DNA of 64,000 nucleotides from assembly GCA_033558025.1 (NCBI GenBank), contig JAUCEF010000007.1, positions 7,998,001 to 8,062,000 on the forward strand, in the 5' to 3' direction. The stretch comes from Phytophthora sp. 'mugwort' (taxonomy: Eukaryota > Oomycota > Peronosporomycetes > Peronosporales > Peronosporaceae). The notes beneath the pieces are model-generated. The model was not told the origin of the DNA, ran no database searches, and saw only the letters and a list, made by a program, of their open reading frames with translations. Positions within the stretch are counted from its first letter, which is position 1, and every line of letters starts with the position of its first letter. Positions 63,300 to 64,000 of this stretch are shown here, one piece after another. The position numbers were made by a program, and so were the translations under genes.

Positions 63300-64000
63300 T
63301 TAAGCTGTGGTATAGTCTAATACCTCCCCAGTTTGTCTATCGAAGATTAGTTCTTGTTCTGACACAACCAATACTAACATATTGGTGCCCTGACATCCAC
63401 CATTCACACTTGGATCTGAGTCGCTTGGGGGACATCACGCTCTGTTAGACGACTAACGTCAGCAATGAGAACACACGGTTAGTTAAAGACCACGTCTGAT
63501 AATCAACAAGACCATTAACCAGCTCAGGGGTGAGATCACCTTGATCGAAGCGATTTTAGCTACCTCATTAGTGAAGTGGTGAAAAATCGTAGTCATGGCT
63601 GATATCGAAGGTCTTATGGGAACCGATACGAACATTAAAGTTTCTAAAACTGGATCCGGGGTGGAGAGTCCAAGGAGCTGAATCGAAAAGACTCTGGAAC
63701 TCCTGAACTGCTGCTGAAGCAAAACTACCAGTTTGCTCGGCAAAAAAAGGCATTACGATTACATATTTTGCATTTTTTAATAGAAGCTGATAGCTGGAGA
63801 CTGGATGCAGCATTGAGCTGAGTTGCCTGCTTACCAGTACCAGGTCGCTGGTAGAACCATTGAACACAGCAATCATTAAATCGAACCTTCTTGACTGGCT
63901 TTGAGATGATCATTTGGGGGTTCTCAAGATGTATAAACGGAACATAAAGACGAGAAGTGGTGAAAGGCATGTAAGTACCATCAACAGTAGGCTCGAGCGC
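63300..64000 (-). pseudogene. Virus capsid-like fragment, partial at the window edge
   Basis: Minus-strand coding-like blocks continue past the window's right edge and end with a stop at 63300-63302, 19 bp from the stop of the convergent ORF. Blocks in order include VDGTYMPFTTSRLYVPF, YVIVMPFFAEQTGSF, LHPGSSFRNFNVRIG, GLVDYQTWSLTNR, LIADVSRLTERDVPQ and a C-terminal strand-rich piece with IFDRQTGEVLDY. At least three frame changes break it. The strand-rich C-terminal layout, with an N-x-G/vDxSR/D-x-TG order, reminds me of double-jelly-roll major capsid proteins of Polinton-like and related DNA viruses. This is a weak, unaided recognition. Confidence 0.35.

Overview
The window looks like a gene-poor, transposon-rich stretch of an oomycete nuclear genome, most likely Phytophthora or a close relative. 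Three things point there: short GT-AG introns (56-90 nt), Inr/FPR-like core promoters just upstream of several start codons, and the particular mix of mobile elements (ZSWIM-type MULEs, MULE-Ulp1, chromodomain Ty3/Gypsy, pogo, PIF/Harbinger, hAT, mariner/IS630, Tc3). There are no operons and no CRISPR arrays. All calls come from reading the sequence and its translations; no database search was run.

Layout. 0-4 kb: decayed MULE (minus). 4.16-7.57 kb: a perfect-looking inverted duplication carrying two copies of the ribosomal protein L4 gene around a 314-bp spacer. 7.9-9.6 kb: a probably secreted phospholipase D-like gene (minus). 10.2-21.2 kb: DNA transposons in series (mariner deletion derivative, two-gene Harbinger element, hAT MITE with perfect 8-bp target duplication, IS630-like element, hAT relic, second IS630/mariner relic). 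21.6-26 kb: the main host gene island, with glucosidase II beta subunit (7 exons, minus), a CFAP77-like ciliary protein (4 exons, minus) and an RRM nucleolar protein of the NIFK/Nop15 type (plus).

27.2-41.6 kb: a large Ty3/Gypsy element on the minus strand (5' LTR at the right, 3' LTR at the left) that appears to carry an extra antisense ORF between its chromodomain and its 3' LTR. That ORF is split by a second, plus-strand Gypsy element flanked by a 5-bp duplication, and the 3' LTR is split by a TA-flanked MITE. 41.7-57.1 kb: two head-to-head MULEs, a 268-bp MITE, a deleted MULE-Ulp1 derivative, a pogo-like transposon with a readable intron, a longer MULE-Ulp1 element and a Tc3-like transposase. 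57.6-59.9 kb: two copies of a 159-bp MITE and an hAT C-terminal fragment. 60.1-62.7 kb: two host genes (acyltransferase-3 family; an F-box-like plus four-TM protein). 62.9-64 kb: an AT-rich tail with two broken convergent genes that may come from an integrated DNA virus or Polinton-like element.

The genes do not form one pathway. Host genes are separated by waves of insertions, some nested. The points most worth following up are the RPL4 palindrome, the antisense ORF of the large Gypsy element, the MULE-Ulp1 elements and the virus-like fragment at the right edge.
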